DNA of 64,000 bases from NCBI GenBank assembly GCA_019973155.2, contig BPQB01000008.1:1-64000 (forward strand), written 5' to 3'. Below the pieces are notes generated by a model. The model was not told the origin of the DNA. It saw only the letters and a list, made by a program, of their open reading frames with translations, and made no database searches. The DNA is from Phanerochaete sordida. Lineage: Eukaryota > Basidiomycota > Agaricomycetes > Polyporales > Phanerochaetaceae. Below, piece by piece: positions 34,248 to 45,865 of this stretch. The position numbers and the translations under genes were made by a program. Each line of letters begins with the position of its first letter. The stretch's first letter is position 1.

Positions 34248-36859
34248 TTAGAGCACACCCTTGTTGGTAAGGTCGAGGACCAGCCACTCCTCGCCCGCCG
34301 ACTCATCGGCCCACCAATTGTCAGAATAGCAATTCTGGAAGCAAATCCGGTGGTCAGCACGAGCAACCGTGATCTGCACCTGCTGCAGCCGGCGACTTAC
34401 ACGAACGAAGATGAGCGATTCCTCAGTCATGGCCACCTTCTCAAACGCCTTCAGGCGCGGCCGCACCCAGTCTTCCACCTTGAGCTTCTTCGCAGCCCGT
34501 GCAGCCCGCGCGACGCGATCGTCCTCGGAGTCAACGTCGGAGGCCTCGGGCGTGACAGCGTCCTCGGAGCCAACGTCGGAGTCCTCGGGCGCGGCAGCGT
34601 CCTCGGCGACAGGTGGGACGGCGCCCGAACCCGAGGCGGCAGCGGCAGCGGCTCTCTCCTCGCGCCGCTTCACGCGCCACGCCTTGACGACGGCCGAGCG
34701 CACCTTGCGGACGGCCTGCGGCTGTATACCCTGAGCCGCCCACACCACCGTGGGCTCCCGCTTCCTCGTGCGGCGCCCGCGCGTGCGTCCCCCAGTCGGA
34801 GCGTCGCTCGCCGTCTCGGAGGCCTCAGAGGTCTCGTCCGCCTCCTGTGCGCGGCATTTTTCCGCGATCCCCGCCTCGAACTCGTCCGAGAAGCGCGGCG
34901 TCCCGCTGCGCCAGCGGTACACCTGGCGCAGGATCTCGGGGCGGTAGAACTGCAGCGGCGCCGCGAGCGCGGGCACGCGCGCGCCGTCCGCGTAGTTGCG
35001 GTCGAAGCCCGGCCCGAGCGCGCGCACGCGCCGCCGGTACGGCAGGCCCGTCGGCACCGCGGCGTCCTCGTCGACGAAGCACGCGTGCGCGATGTCCGGC
35101 GGGAGCGTCGTCGGCGCGACGACGTACGTGTCGCCCTCGACGAGGTCGGGGGTGGCGTCCTCGGGCCCTTCGTCCGCGGCACCCTGCCTCCAGGGCAGCA
35201 CCGCGGTGCCCTCTTCCTCCGCGCGCGCACACTCGTCGGGGGTGACGTCGAAGTCGATGATCTCGACGGCGCCGGGGTACGCGTGGAGCCGCAGCCTGCT
35301 GGGGAGGTCCAGGTTCTCCGTCTCGGCCGCCCGCACCTCGGCGTCGAGAAGGTCGTAGCGCACGAAGCGCGTGCCGTACGTGTAGGGTCCCCCCGGCTCG
35401 TCGTCTTCGTGGTACTCAGGAGGGAACATGCGTGTGTGCGGCGCCCAGGCGGCCCACGGGCACGCGTCTTGTGGGTCGAGGGCCTCGATGTAGGCCTCGA
35501 GCACCGACAGGAGCGTCACGATGCGTAGGCCGCGCCGCTCGCTGGGGTCGCCGTTTAGGTAAAAATCCAGTTGAAGCGATATAATTCTGTCGGCATCAGG
35601 CGCAGAAATGGTGGGCTGCGACACGATGTTGATTTTGTTCACGACAGAATCGCGGAGCCCAGGTAGTATGAGGGTCCGGTGTTGGAAACCCTCGCCACTC
35701 TCTTCCAGCGTGAACACTCTCAACGCCGAGTAGCGTCCCTTGAATGTAGGCGCCAGAAGACCCACCAGGAGGTGTGTCTCGTCAATAAGGCTAAAACTAA
35801 GGTGCTGGTTGGCGGGGACGTCCTGTACGTTGTTTAGCCCGGCAGACATGGTGCATGCCAACGAACACATACAAGGAGAGACAAGCCTGATTTCCAGTTC
35901 CATACGTTGAGATTCTGTTCATTCTTCGTCATGCTTGTCATGACACCCACAGAGGATCCAGAGATTGATATTTGTTCCGGGAACGGGTCGGCAGCAAGGA
36001 CCGATAATGTCGAGACTGCAGCAAGGGGGTGTGGCCGTCCAGTGGACATCGACAACAGCTGCAGGAAGCACCTGCATGAGAGGTCAGGGGCGCATCAACA
36101 ACCCGGATCGGGGGCAAATGCGTACGTGTGCCGATCTTGACCGTCTGGCCGCACAGCAACCACAAGCAAGTCCTGGGTGGGGTCGATCTTGTACATGAGG
36201 ATCTCCTTGTCTATCGAGATTTGCCAATCGTGCGCCGGTAGGTTGAGGTCCGCCGTGCGCTGGCTGGCGTGACGGAACATGAACTCGTTTTTGCTGATAT
36301 TGTGAGCCATGATGCCAGCGACCGTATCGCCTCCCTCAAAGGGAAGCACTCGGACAGGGCCAGCGCGAGACTCGAACAGCGACGGGAAGGAGCGTGACGT
36401 CAGCGTCGCGTTTGCTCGCTGCTGCAGTGTAAAGGAGTGTGCAATTGGCCTTAGCGTATACGTCAACGCTTCAGAGAAGTCAGTATCGCAGGGCGACGGT
36501 AATGCAAGCGGGCGCGTCGCAGACTCACAAGGACGACCACACACCGCTCGTAGAGCATGACGAGCTGTACGGATTTGGGGTACCGCATGAACAAACGCCT
36601 GTGCATGACAGATTCAAGCTATACATACCTCCTGCGAGCCCGAACATGGCTGCTACACGTTCTCTATGCTAGGGGGTCGAGGATATGTCAACCTTAGAGT
36701 TGGCTTACGCGTCGATGCGAGCCCCGTTCTGACCCGGACAAACGTACCTTTTCAGTGCTAGAGAACCGTGGGCATTACCTGACAGGCCAACTTCTTCCTC
36801 GCTTGCAGAAGAACTTCGCGGCGCAGTACGTGCAGGGGCTCCGGCAAGAGTTGAACAAG
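34248..36859 (-). CDS. F-box-family-like protein, copy B (5' end unresolved)
   Basis: Core exons are 36421-36126, 36071-35873, 35822-34401 and 34334-34248, in phase, 667 residues. The 66-bp last intron is in frame and could be retained. It matches copy A along its length (MFRHASQRT, DPTQDLLVVA, WNWKSG, QPTISAPDADR, WAAWAP, YGTRFVRY, LDLTNKG) but carries a larger middle insert with acidic Ala/Ser repeats and a basic GRRTRKR patch. Upstream, 36859-36779 codes LPEPLHVL...KLACQ, which resembles the LPAELL...LLACK F-box core of the gene at 43560. A piece at 36598-36529 (AFVHAVPQ...) resembles its continuation. These do not join the core in one clean frame and no ATG opens them, so the F-box part may be decaying. 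Confidence 0.65.
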
Positions 36860-37171
36860 TTGAAGATGCGCCTCGGAGTCCAAGAGCGGTTCTCGCGCAG
36901 CGCGCTCAGAAGAACTGACCGTCGTTCGCACGTGCGCGTGATACGCATCCACGTCTCAACTTCAAGTTCTCGCGGATTTTGGAGGGATGGGTGTCGCGGT
37001 TGCTATGACTGGTATCACATATACACGACCAGAACAACCGGGCCATCGTAATCGTGACACTTTTACGACTCAAAGTCCGACGTCGATCTGTATCGTATCG
37101 GGGGGGTAGCTCCGAGGCGAGAGCAATGCGAATATATTCGCGCGAGCACACTACAAACATCGAGACGAGAC
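36860..37171. other. Intergenic region
   Basis: 312 bp between the diverged 5' end of copy B and the stop of the LCP5-like gene. No coding signal, repeat or RNA gene is seen. Confidence 0.4.
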
Positions 37172-38417
37172 TCAACGCCTCTTCGTAACCTTCTTCTTCG
37201 TCGCCTTGACCTCCTTTTCGAAGCGACCCTTCTTACGCTGCCGGGGGCCGTCGTCGGCAAGCTCGTCCATGACGTCGTCGCGCGCACGCGTCCGCGAGCG
37301 CGCCAGGACGCCCTCCTTGCGGCTCTTCTGGCGGAGCTCCTCGTAGCCGTCGCCGACGACGCCGGCGCGGGAGCGCCCGACGGAGCGGAGGATGTCGCCG
37401 AACTCGTCCTCGAGCCCGCCGCCGCGGCCGTGGCGCCCGGCGACGCCGCTGCCGCCGAGCGCGAGGTTCGCCTCGTCGGCCTCGCGGCGCTTCATGTCCT
37501 TCTTCTTCATCACCAGGCGCGTGAAGTTCTCCTCCTCGAACTCGGTCATGCGCTGCAGCTCCGCGCCGCGCTTCGACATCAGCGCCGGCGTGTTGCCCAG
37601 GCCCGACGTCGACTCGAGGTGCGGCATCGCGGGGTCCAGCCGTGCGAGGTTCGACAGTGCAGTCGGTACGGGACCTGCACGCTTTTTGTCCTTGCCCTTG
37701 GTAGGTTCGGCGTATGGCATCGGTGCGAGCTTGGGTGGTCGGTAGATGCCGCCGCGGTCGCCATCGTTCCCTCGTTCGCCTTCGTCTTCTTCTTCGGAGC
37801 TCATCTCCTGGTTGAGGAGTGCCGCGGGATTGGGCTTGAATGCAAGGGGGTCTGCGGGCCAGTGTTAAAATGCATTGAAGGAAGGATACGGCTATGAGAC
37901 TCACCATTGGCCACGTTCTTCGCAGCCTCCGGAGACTCTTCAGCAACACGGACGAGCTTGTCAATCTGGTAGCGCATCTTGTTTTCCAGAACCTTGATCT
38001 TCTCCAGGACGACTCGGCCTTCAATCATGGAGTCTACGCGGTCTCCGGCGCCAGAGCCGCGTGCAGAGCGCGATGTCGAGGAAAATGGTTCGCTTGGCGG
38101 AGTGCGCTCAGCCAGGGATTCGCCCAAGGCACGACGGGCGGAGAGAAGGACGAGTGATTGCAGATATGAGATCATGAGGTTGGACTTGACGGAGAGCAGC
38201 GAAATGCCGTCTTTGAGGTCGAACTCATCTGAGTTCACTCTGAGCTTAGCGTAAGCACCCCGCGGCGAGGTTGAAGCTAGACTACGCACTTTTCTTGCAA
38301 AGACTTCACAACCTCCCGGACCGAAGCCATACTTTCCTTCATAGTATCCAGAGCGTCGCAGTAGTCTTGAACCTGGGGCTCAACCTCGGCCTGTGCATCG
38401 TGCAGCTCGGTGGACAT
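37172..38417 (-). CDS. LCP5: LCP5/neuroguidin-type SSU processome protein (Sas10/Utp3/C1D family)
   Basis: Lcp5/neuroguidin is a U3 snoRNP-associated nucleolar protein needed for 18S rRNA maturation. The model has exons 38417-38290, 38239-37905 and 37851-37172, in phase (380 aa). The N-terminal part matches the Sas10/Utp3/C1D domain: DGISLLSVKSNLMISYLQSL followed by KVLENKMRYQIDKLVRVAEE. The central part has the typical DPLAFKPNPAAL box and YRPPKLAPMPY, the conserved neuroguidin-family motifs. The C-terminus is strongly basic (RQRKKGRFEKEVKATKKKV), fitting nucleolar RNA binding. It ends 755 bp from the next gene, and PAN2 lies upstream on the same strand. Confidence 0.88.
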
Positions 38418-38908
38418 GGCGTATTAAGATAACTTATATCTATACTCAAGGGTTGTCAGTACACTTTAAGACAGACCAAGGCAATGAGAATGGATAAATG
38501 AATCAGTTAACGGTTTTCTAGGCCGCCGCTTCGTGAAGCGTAGTGCATAACATCTGGGGACATCAGAGCCCAGTGCGTTTCATCCCTTGGGTAAAGCAAC
38601 GGGTATCTAGCAAGTTACGAGGCTTACCTATACTTTTATTGGGCTGCCGAAGGGCAATGTGCGAGCTATGGTGGATGCGGGGTGCAAGTAAGTCGTAGAG
38701 ACTAAAGCGGGGACAAAGAGTTTCGGCGCTTGTGGCACTCCAGCAAATATGGCATGCAGTTCTCACGAGTACCGTAGCCAATGGACGCTCCTGAAAGGCT
38801 CCTGCGATTTTGTGTTCAAAACGCAAGTATCCTTCAAGCTGATCGTCTGCACGAATGGCCCTCAAGAGAATCGCGTTTTCTATGCGATTTGACATGTTAT
38901 TCTACAGC
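38418..38908. other. Intergenic region upstream of LCP5
   Basis: 491 bp, lower GC than the flanking exons. It holds the LCP5 promoter and the PAN2 3' flank. No other element is recognised. Confidence 0.4.
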
Positions 38909-41900
38909 TCAGCGACTTCGCCAATTTCTTTGATTTGCACTTCCTCCCCCACCTCCTCGTGGCGCCGACGCGCTGAAGAACGTCGGCGGCGCCTGCATAC
39001 CAGGGCTGAGCGGCATCGCCATCGAGTTGAACTGGCCTGTCATGAATGCGGACTGCAGGAGATTCTGGGAGACCTGAACGGGGGCCTGGCCAGCAAATGG
39101 AGACATGAGCATGCCCGTGTGGGGCGTGGCAGTACCGGACGACGGGCCTGCAGATGCGCTGGCCGCTTGCGCCGCTACGATGCCGGGCTGTACAGGAGGC
39201 CTGTAATTCTATGGGGCGGCTCGAGTTAGAGACTCGCGAACAAGATGTGAATAATACCACTGACATATTGCTTGCCCTCCCTGTACAGCTCTTCGAGCTT
39301 CTCGTCAAAGGAGCCTTCGTCCTCCATCTCGATGTACGTCTTGTACAACCGGAGAGCAGAGAGCGCGTCCTCGATGGAGTCGTGTGTCTCCGTCTGGATA
39401 TTCTCCTTGAGGACGAACCATGCAAGGAAGCGCAGGGAGAGTCGACGTTGCCGGGCCCTGATGAAGTAGAGGTCGACAGTGTCGATGACTTGGTCTGGAG
39501 GAACGAATATGTCTGCAAAGGCATGTCATCAGAATTGTGTCAAGTCAGACGAGTGAGGCTACATACTAATGATACGGAAGTCCTTAGACAAGCCGTGTCC
39601 GATGAAGACGCATCCTTTGTCGACCAAGAGGCGCAGCTTCTTGTATACCACCTTGAGTGGTGTGAGTGTGTACCTCGACATATGAGGGTCAAGGTCTCCG
39701 ACTACAGAGACCAGTGATCAGCCAAGGGCCGAGAGCCTGAAGCAAGAGACGTACATTTGATGCCAGAGAACTCGGTCAGGTAGTCGACAATGACCTCGCT
39801 GGTGTGGATATGGTCGTCGATGAACGGAACGCCCTCTTTCGGGCCATCTCCTCGTAGCACAGATACCCGCGCTAGGCTCAGCCGAGCGGGACGCAGCACC
39901 TTCTTTGTGCCGTCCGAGCGGTACTCCGTCTCTTCCTGGAGTGCGTGTCAGGCTCGCCCAACGATAGATGTATCTGATACGAACCTGCTGCATGGACACG
40001 AATTCTGCGTCAATCGCGACCAAGGTACCCGGTCGAGGCAGCTCTTCTGGTGCAAGGAGCTCATGCTTGATCGATGCCGGGTCGCGGTTCCTGTAGGTGG
40101 TCAGTCTTAGTCTCGACCTATGACCGAAGCTTGTTGGCGTACAGGGTGATGTTCGTGTCCTGGCAAAGAATCGAAGGGTCGAGCTCCATTGGAAGAGAGC
40201 TGAAGTCGAGTCGTTGTACAGCATCGACACGCTCGTAGTACAGCACAGTGGGCACCTATGTCACGAGTTCAGCCAGGTCGACTTCAGAGAGCAGGATGTT
40301 GTCTACCTTCCAGTTACCCTGGAAACTCAGCGCGTCGTCTTCGGACAGCGACCGGACAGAGAAGTCGTTGAAGAGATACCATGGCTGGTCCTTCTCCCAA
40401 CGCTCAAGCTCTTCATCCGGCAGCCTGACCACCGCCACCAAGTGGGACCGCTCCTCTTTCGTGACTACTCGGACGACCATGCCCTGCACCGTCGTCAGCT
40501 AACTTCCTGAGCTCGTCGCAATATAGTGCTTACTCTGAGTCTGTACGTCACCGCCGTCGGGTCGTCCACCCCGTTCACCTGTCCACGAAGCTCGATCGTC
40601 GGCTGCAAGAAATGCTGGACCTGCGACTGGCCCTGCGCATCCCGCGTGCGCCCGTCCTTCCAGTAGCGCAGCGTCTCCTCCGAGAACACGCCGGCGTTCA
40701 GCGCAAGGACGGGCGGCAGATCCCGTGAGGCGATGGACCGCCTGCTCTCGAAGGTGACGAAGGGCCGGTTGCAGCTGAAGCACGTCGCCTTGTGCGTCGA
40801 GTGCCGGAGGAGGGACGAGCGGATGATCGAGACGAGGTCGGAGCCGTTTGCGGGGTCGTGCGGAGGTGCCTAGGGTGGCGATGAGTCTTGGTCGCATTCT
40901 CACTGCGATACGTAAGAACCAACCTTTTTCGGGTACGTCAGGTCCACGACATGCACCATGTTCTCCTTCTCCCGCGCAGCCCCGCAGTTCGTGCAGGTAG
41001 TGACGTTCTTCGCGTCGACACCGCACAGCTGCGTGATGAACGGCAGTGGGGGCTCGGTCTGGTCTGACAACCCACCATGTCCAATGGGAAGCAATCGAGG
41101 GTTGTTGGGATACTCGTTCCACTCGACAGCCATAGTGTCCATGAGGAATCGATGGCAGGATTGAATCATGTGCGCATAGTTGTGGTCCGGGTTCTCGATA
41201 CCGTAGTCCATGAGCTCGATGAGGTTGTTGGCTACAGTATTCATTTAGGTGAATGCGTTCTCCCGATTGAAACTACAGGACATACTCTGAGCGAGGACCT
41301 CAACGGTCTTGCAGAAGTTGGTCGACTGGCAGTTGGTGCCTTTGGCGTCGTCGAGCATCTTGACCAGGAAACCGAGCTCGCAGAACAAACAGTGCTCGCG
41401 CGGACAGTCGGTCGCTATATGCGCATTCGCGAGCTTCCGAATCGGCAGAGTGTGATGTAGCAGCTGTACAAGAGCATTCGTGTACGAGTTGGTGATGTGT
41501 GTTTCGAGACCGCTGTGATCAGTCTTGTTATAGAAGCTGTACAAGCTGTTGTTAGCACGGTCCTCGTCCTGAACGATGGGGATATGTACCCAAAGTCAAA
41601 GTCTTCTACACCAAACTTTGAGTATTCTATCTCGACCTTGCGGTACCATCGCGGGATATCGTCAGGGTCATAGTCTTGAGTTGGGGTTTCCGGCTCGACC
41701 TGACGCATGGGACATAAGATGACATGCATGACGATGGTTTCTTCAAAACCTACCTCGCCTCTACCTTTCCCACTGCGGAATCGGGCTTTACTCTTTGGTT
41801 GAGAGTAGACGACATTTCTCCGACCTCGAAGCTCCTTCGGCAATGCTGCGTACGCAACATTATCATTGGTTTTCATGGAACTGAGAATTTGAGACGGGAT

Positions 41901-43269
41901 CTTCGCAGGTAGCGGCGCCACAGTGCTCTGTTTGACGGTGGGAAGGAACTTGCTCGTCCATGACGACAAAAGCAGCGATGTGTAATGCGGCATCCCGATG
42001 ACGTTCAGAGGCCTGTAGGCAGGGAATTGAATGAGACGCAGACATATTCTCCAAACGAAAGAACAGACGTTGAGTCGTTCCAATCGATGTCCGGAAGGGG
42101 ATCGGGAGGGTCCGCCCATTCGATAGGCTGCCCCTCGAAGCCGTTCAAGGGCAATATGGCGTCTTCATCGGCAGCGGTCAAGAGGGAGATGGCGCCATCC
42201 GCGTCTCCGAATGCCATATATGTCCCTGTCGGAGAGACAGCGGTCGAAGTCACGTATGTTTGTGTGTCGAGCTGTTTATGCTGAGCCCTGGAGCGATTAA
42301 CGCAATAACGGGCAAAGAAATACCTGATAGAACTCCGTGTTCGTTACATTAGAGACATCGACGATGTTCACGAGGCCTCTGGACGAGGTAATAACGATCG
42401 TGGCAGAACGCTTTGGCAGTAGGTCGATGAAGCCCGGGCCCGCAGAGAATGGGACTGGGGGCAAAGGCTTCATGTTACGGGTGTCGTACACCTTGACAAG
42501 GGGATCGGGGAATGGGCGACCCTGTCTGGACTCAGCACGGATGAGTGCATCTCATCGGACAAATAGGCCGTGCGGCTCACCTCAAGCCCAGCCCAATGGT
42601 GTAGAAGAATGTGCCAGTTGCAACTAAGCCCTGGATCCCGTGTGTATGCGCTTGTACAGCCCCTACACTGGAGCTGCCCGTTCGCGGGTCATGTCCTCGC
42701 ACGTATCCGTCTGAGCCTCCGGAGAGCAAGGTGCTGGAGCTGTTCGCAAGATGGGTGTATATGCTGATAGCTGGCGACCTTCGTACGACATCTCCAGTCT
42801 GCGAATTGAGGGAGATGAGCTCTTGCGCGGCTGTGCACGCGAAGAACACGGATCCAACGGGCGAGTTGTTCGAGAACGCGGTAATGGAGCTCGTGGATCT
42901 GGAAGGTACAAGGTCAGAAAGAGAACAGAGGGAACGAACGCCTCTTCACCTTCAACTGAGTTGTTCTACTGACCTGAAGAACCACCTGTTGGCACCGCCC
43001 TTCGCCCATGCACCTATTCCATTACTCGAGACTCCCGTCGCGCGTACGAGCGAATCTCCTGCGACAAGCCCCTTGACTGCAAGGTCTCCACCCACGGGAA
43101 ATGTGACCCCGCTGCTCCCCTGCGCGCCATAGTACGCGACTATTCTCCCTGAGTTGTTCCCTGACCAAAGCGTATCTGAGACGGGGTCAAAGCATAACGC
43201 GGTGATGGGCTGGGGGAAGATATCGCGCTGGTGTGTTATAGGTGCGATTGGGTGGTAGGTCGCAGTCAT
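38909..43269 (-). CDS. PAN2: PAN2, catalytic subunit of the PAN2-PAN3 poly(A) nuclease
   Basis: Pan2 with Pan3 trims poly(A) tails in the cytoplasm. The multi-exon gene starts at the ATG at 43269 and ends at the TGA at 38909-38911. In order, the protein shows WD40-type repeats (roughly the first third, with [15 protein letters not shown] and [15 protein letters not shown]), a linker with the PAN3-binding-type segment, and a ubiquitin-hydrolase-like domain. The last lacks the catalytic Cys ([15 protein letters not shown] where active enzymes have Cys) and has CTNC zinc-type cysteines. An RNase T/DEDD exonuclease follows: [34 protein letters not shown] and [14 protein letters not shown] supply the D-E-D-D and His residues. 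After the nuclease comes a Pro/Ala/Met-rich tail of about 100 residues ending QRNWRSR. Exon borders were not all fixed. Confidence 0.93.
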
Positions 43270-43559
43270 GGTAAAGGAGCGTAACAGTCGTCAAGGTCGT
43301 TCGCCGCTATGTGAAGCTTGACATGAGGATGTGGGGTATATGGTAGAGGTGAGAACGCGGACTTGAGGCTCGCATCAGAACGCAGACGCGCTTGACAAGT
43401 CGTGCGGAGAGTCGAGACTTGGTCGCGCTCCGCTGCGGACTTGTCCTCTTCCCACCTCCTTCGACGCCGAACAGCTCCTTGCTGTCGAGCGAAGGTACCA
43501 CGTCGACGTTGGCGACGCTCACACCTTTCGTGCGAACTCACCTGAAGGGAGACCCCACC
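43270..43559. promoter_or_regulatory. Divergent promoter between PAN2 and an F-box gene
   Basis: Only 290 bp separate the two ATGs (43269 minus and 43560 plus), so the two genes very likely share a bidirectional promoter. No TATA box is obvious on either strand. Confidence 0.5.
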
Positions 43560-45695
43560 ATGTCTGGCATAACAAAGCTCTTTACTCTTCCGGCTGAGCT
43601 CCTCATTAACATCCTCGAGGAGCTCCAATGGGGTGATTTACTCGCATGCAAGCTTGTGAGTAGAGCTTTCCAACCTTAGCTACCAACTATAACCCTAGAT
43701 CCAGGTATGTCGTTCTCTGAATGACATAGTCACCGCGTCGCCCTCCCTGCAGTACAAGATCGATTTGCCTCACTGCGGGCTCGAAGACAATCCAGAGCAC
43801 CCGCTAAGCAGAACGGCGAAAATTCCGCTCTTACGGGAGTATCAGAAGGCATGGTCCCGCATACGAGGTTTCTCTGCGCGCAAGTCAAACAGTAGCAGCG
43901 TACGCATTGAAGATGGCCCAGCCTGGGAGCTTGCAGGAGGTGTTCTGGCACAATCCATAGGGACAAAAGCTCTCCGCTTCAAGCGTACTGGATCTCGGTC
44001 GCGAGGAATTGAAGAGAGCACCTGGGACGTGGACTATGGGTTCAACATACGAGACTTTACGATGGACCCAGGACAAGACTTGCTGGTCGCATTATGCGAA
44101 CCACAAAACGCCGACGACTCGTACGTTCTCATGCGCCATCTGGCCTATATGAAGATCTGACATGAAGCTCCGACATAGATACATGCTGAACTTGCTATCT
44201 ATGTCAAACCACAAGCACCATCCTCTCGCACACAATCCGGTGCTATTGCTTCCGTTCTCGCAAGCGGACGACTTCGAGATTCGTATCAACGGCTCTTACG
44301 TCGGGCTCTTGGTTATGCACGCACTTGGTGGCGCTGGTATGGACCTCTGGTCGCCGGTGATGATATGGAACTGGAAGACAGGTATAAAGGTCCTTGTGAG
44401 TAGTTGTGCCAGCCGTGTTCCAATCACTAATTCTGTAGGCCTTTCAAAACCAGGCGGATGAACACGAATACGTCTGCTCATTTGTGTTCCTCTCGGACCG
44501 CTACGTTGTCCTGGCACATATGACGCCACCTCTGGAGAATGGTGCTCTGACTGTGATCGAACTTTCCGGTGAGCTTGATCCCATACTGGCACTCTCTCGC
44601 TTTTGACCGGATGTGCAGACGAGCCAGAGGACCAGGAGGATCTGCCAGAATGGGCTACCACCCACCCACGTTGGACGTTCCTGCTACCACCGTGCCAAAC
44701 AGAATCTTCCGCCATCGAGTCGATGGAGCTACTGTGTGATCCAGGCCCACAGTGGCAGCCAAACACCCAACCAATCCCCACCTCTAAAGCCCAGCCTGAG
44801 ACTTCTGAGGCTGAGCCCCGAGCTGGCTCGCAGACCAGCACCCAACCTCCATTCTTCCTGGCCCGCGACGACAGGATGATCATCCTGATGATGACCGTTA
44901 TGGACGAGCGGAGCCCGCTGCTCGACCCATACACCATCCGCTTCTCAATCTCCTCCGCACATCTTCTCGCGTACGTGAGGGGCGCGGCGGGCGCGTTCAC
45001 GCTGCGCTGGGCCGACTGGGGCCCGGAGAGCTGCCGCGCGGAGCCGCAGAACTTCATCTGGGACGGCAGCTGGCCGTGCTGCGTGTACGGCACGCGCATC
45101 GCGGCGCAGCACTCGAGCGTCGTGCACACGGACGGGCAGGTGCGGCGCTACCGGCCCGTGAGCCTCGACCCGAACGACTACGAGGTCGCCGCGCACGCCG
45201 TCGAGCTCGCGGACTTCAACCAGGCGGGCATCCGCAAGGCCGTCGCGGACGCTGGCGTCGTTCCGCCCGGCACGAGCCTCTCCGCGTTCTTCGCCGCCCC
45301 GGAGCCCGTCAGCTACCAGGACGTGCGCCCGCTTGAGGGCGTCGACGACGGCTTCGAGTACTACGTCCACCCGACGCGGCTGCCGGCCGACTTTGCCAAG
45401 TTCTTCGACGATGCTGACTGCGTCATGACGTGTCTCCCGTACCGCGTCTGCAGCACGGGTATCTCGATGAACGGGAGCGAGAATGGCACCGAGGAGGTCC
45501 AGAAGGAGGGCGTCGGACTGGATGATCCTCTGGTAAACATTGGCCCGTTCAGCGCGGTCATGCTCAGTGAAGACGCGGTAGTCATTGTGAGAGTAAGTTC
45601 AGATCGTATTCGAACACTACTATTCACGACTGACCTCTTCGGACTAGGAGTGGCCGGAAGCCGACCCCGATTTCCTCATCATAAGCGTACAGTGA
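43560..45695 (+). CDS. F-box protein (intact paralogue)
   Basis: The model has six exons, 43560-43655, 43705-44120, 44179-44395, 44439-44568, 44619-45592 and 45648-45695, all in phase (626 aa). The N-terminus is an F-box: LFTLPAELLINILEELQWGD then LLACKLVCRSLNDIV, which would bind Skp1 in an SCF ubiquitin ligase. The remainder matches the two genes at 31.7-36.9 kb in order: DPGQDLLVAL, NLLSMS, IWNWKTG, the acidic linker, FTLRWADWGP, VYGTRIAAQ and a short last exon ending LIISVQ. No LRR, WD40 or Kelch repeats are visible in the long C-terminal part, a type common in Agaricomycetes with unknown targets. The middle exon has very high third-position GC, while the first exons do not. Confidence 0.85.
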
Positions 45696-45865
45696 TGCGC
45701 GAACGAGAAGTTGTGCTCTGCAACCTGCCACTTTGTGCAAGTGCGGTATCGTAGATTCAGGGTCTCCCGCCGGTTCTATACCCTCTGTATGCGCCAGAGA
45801 CTAGCCTTTCGACGATGTCAAAAATCTCTACTTTTCATCATTAGGCGTGATTATTACATGCATGA

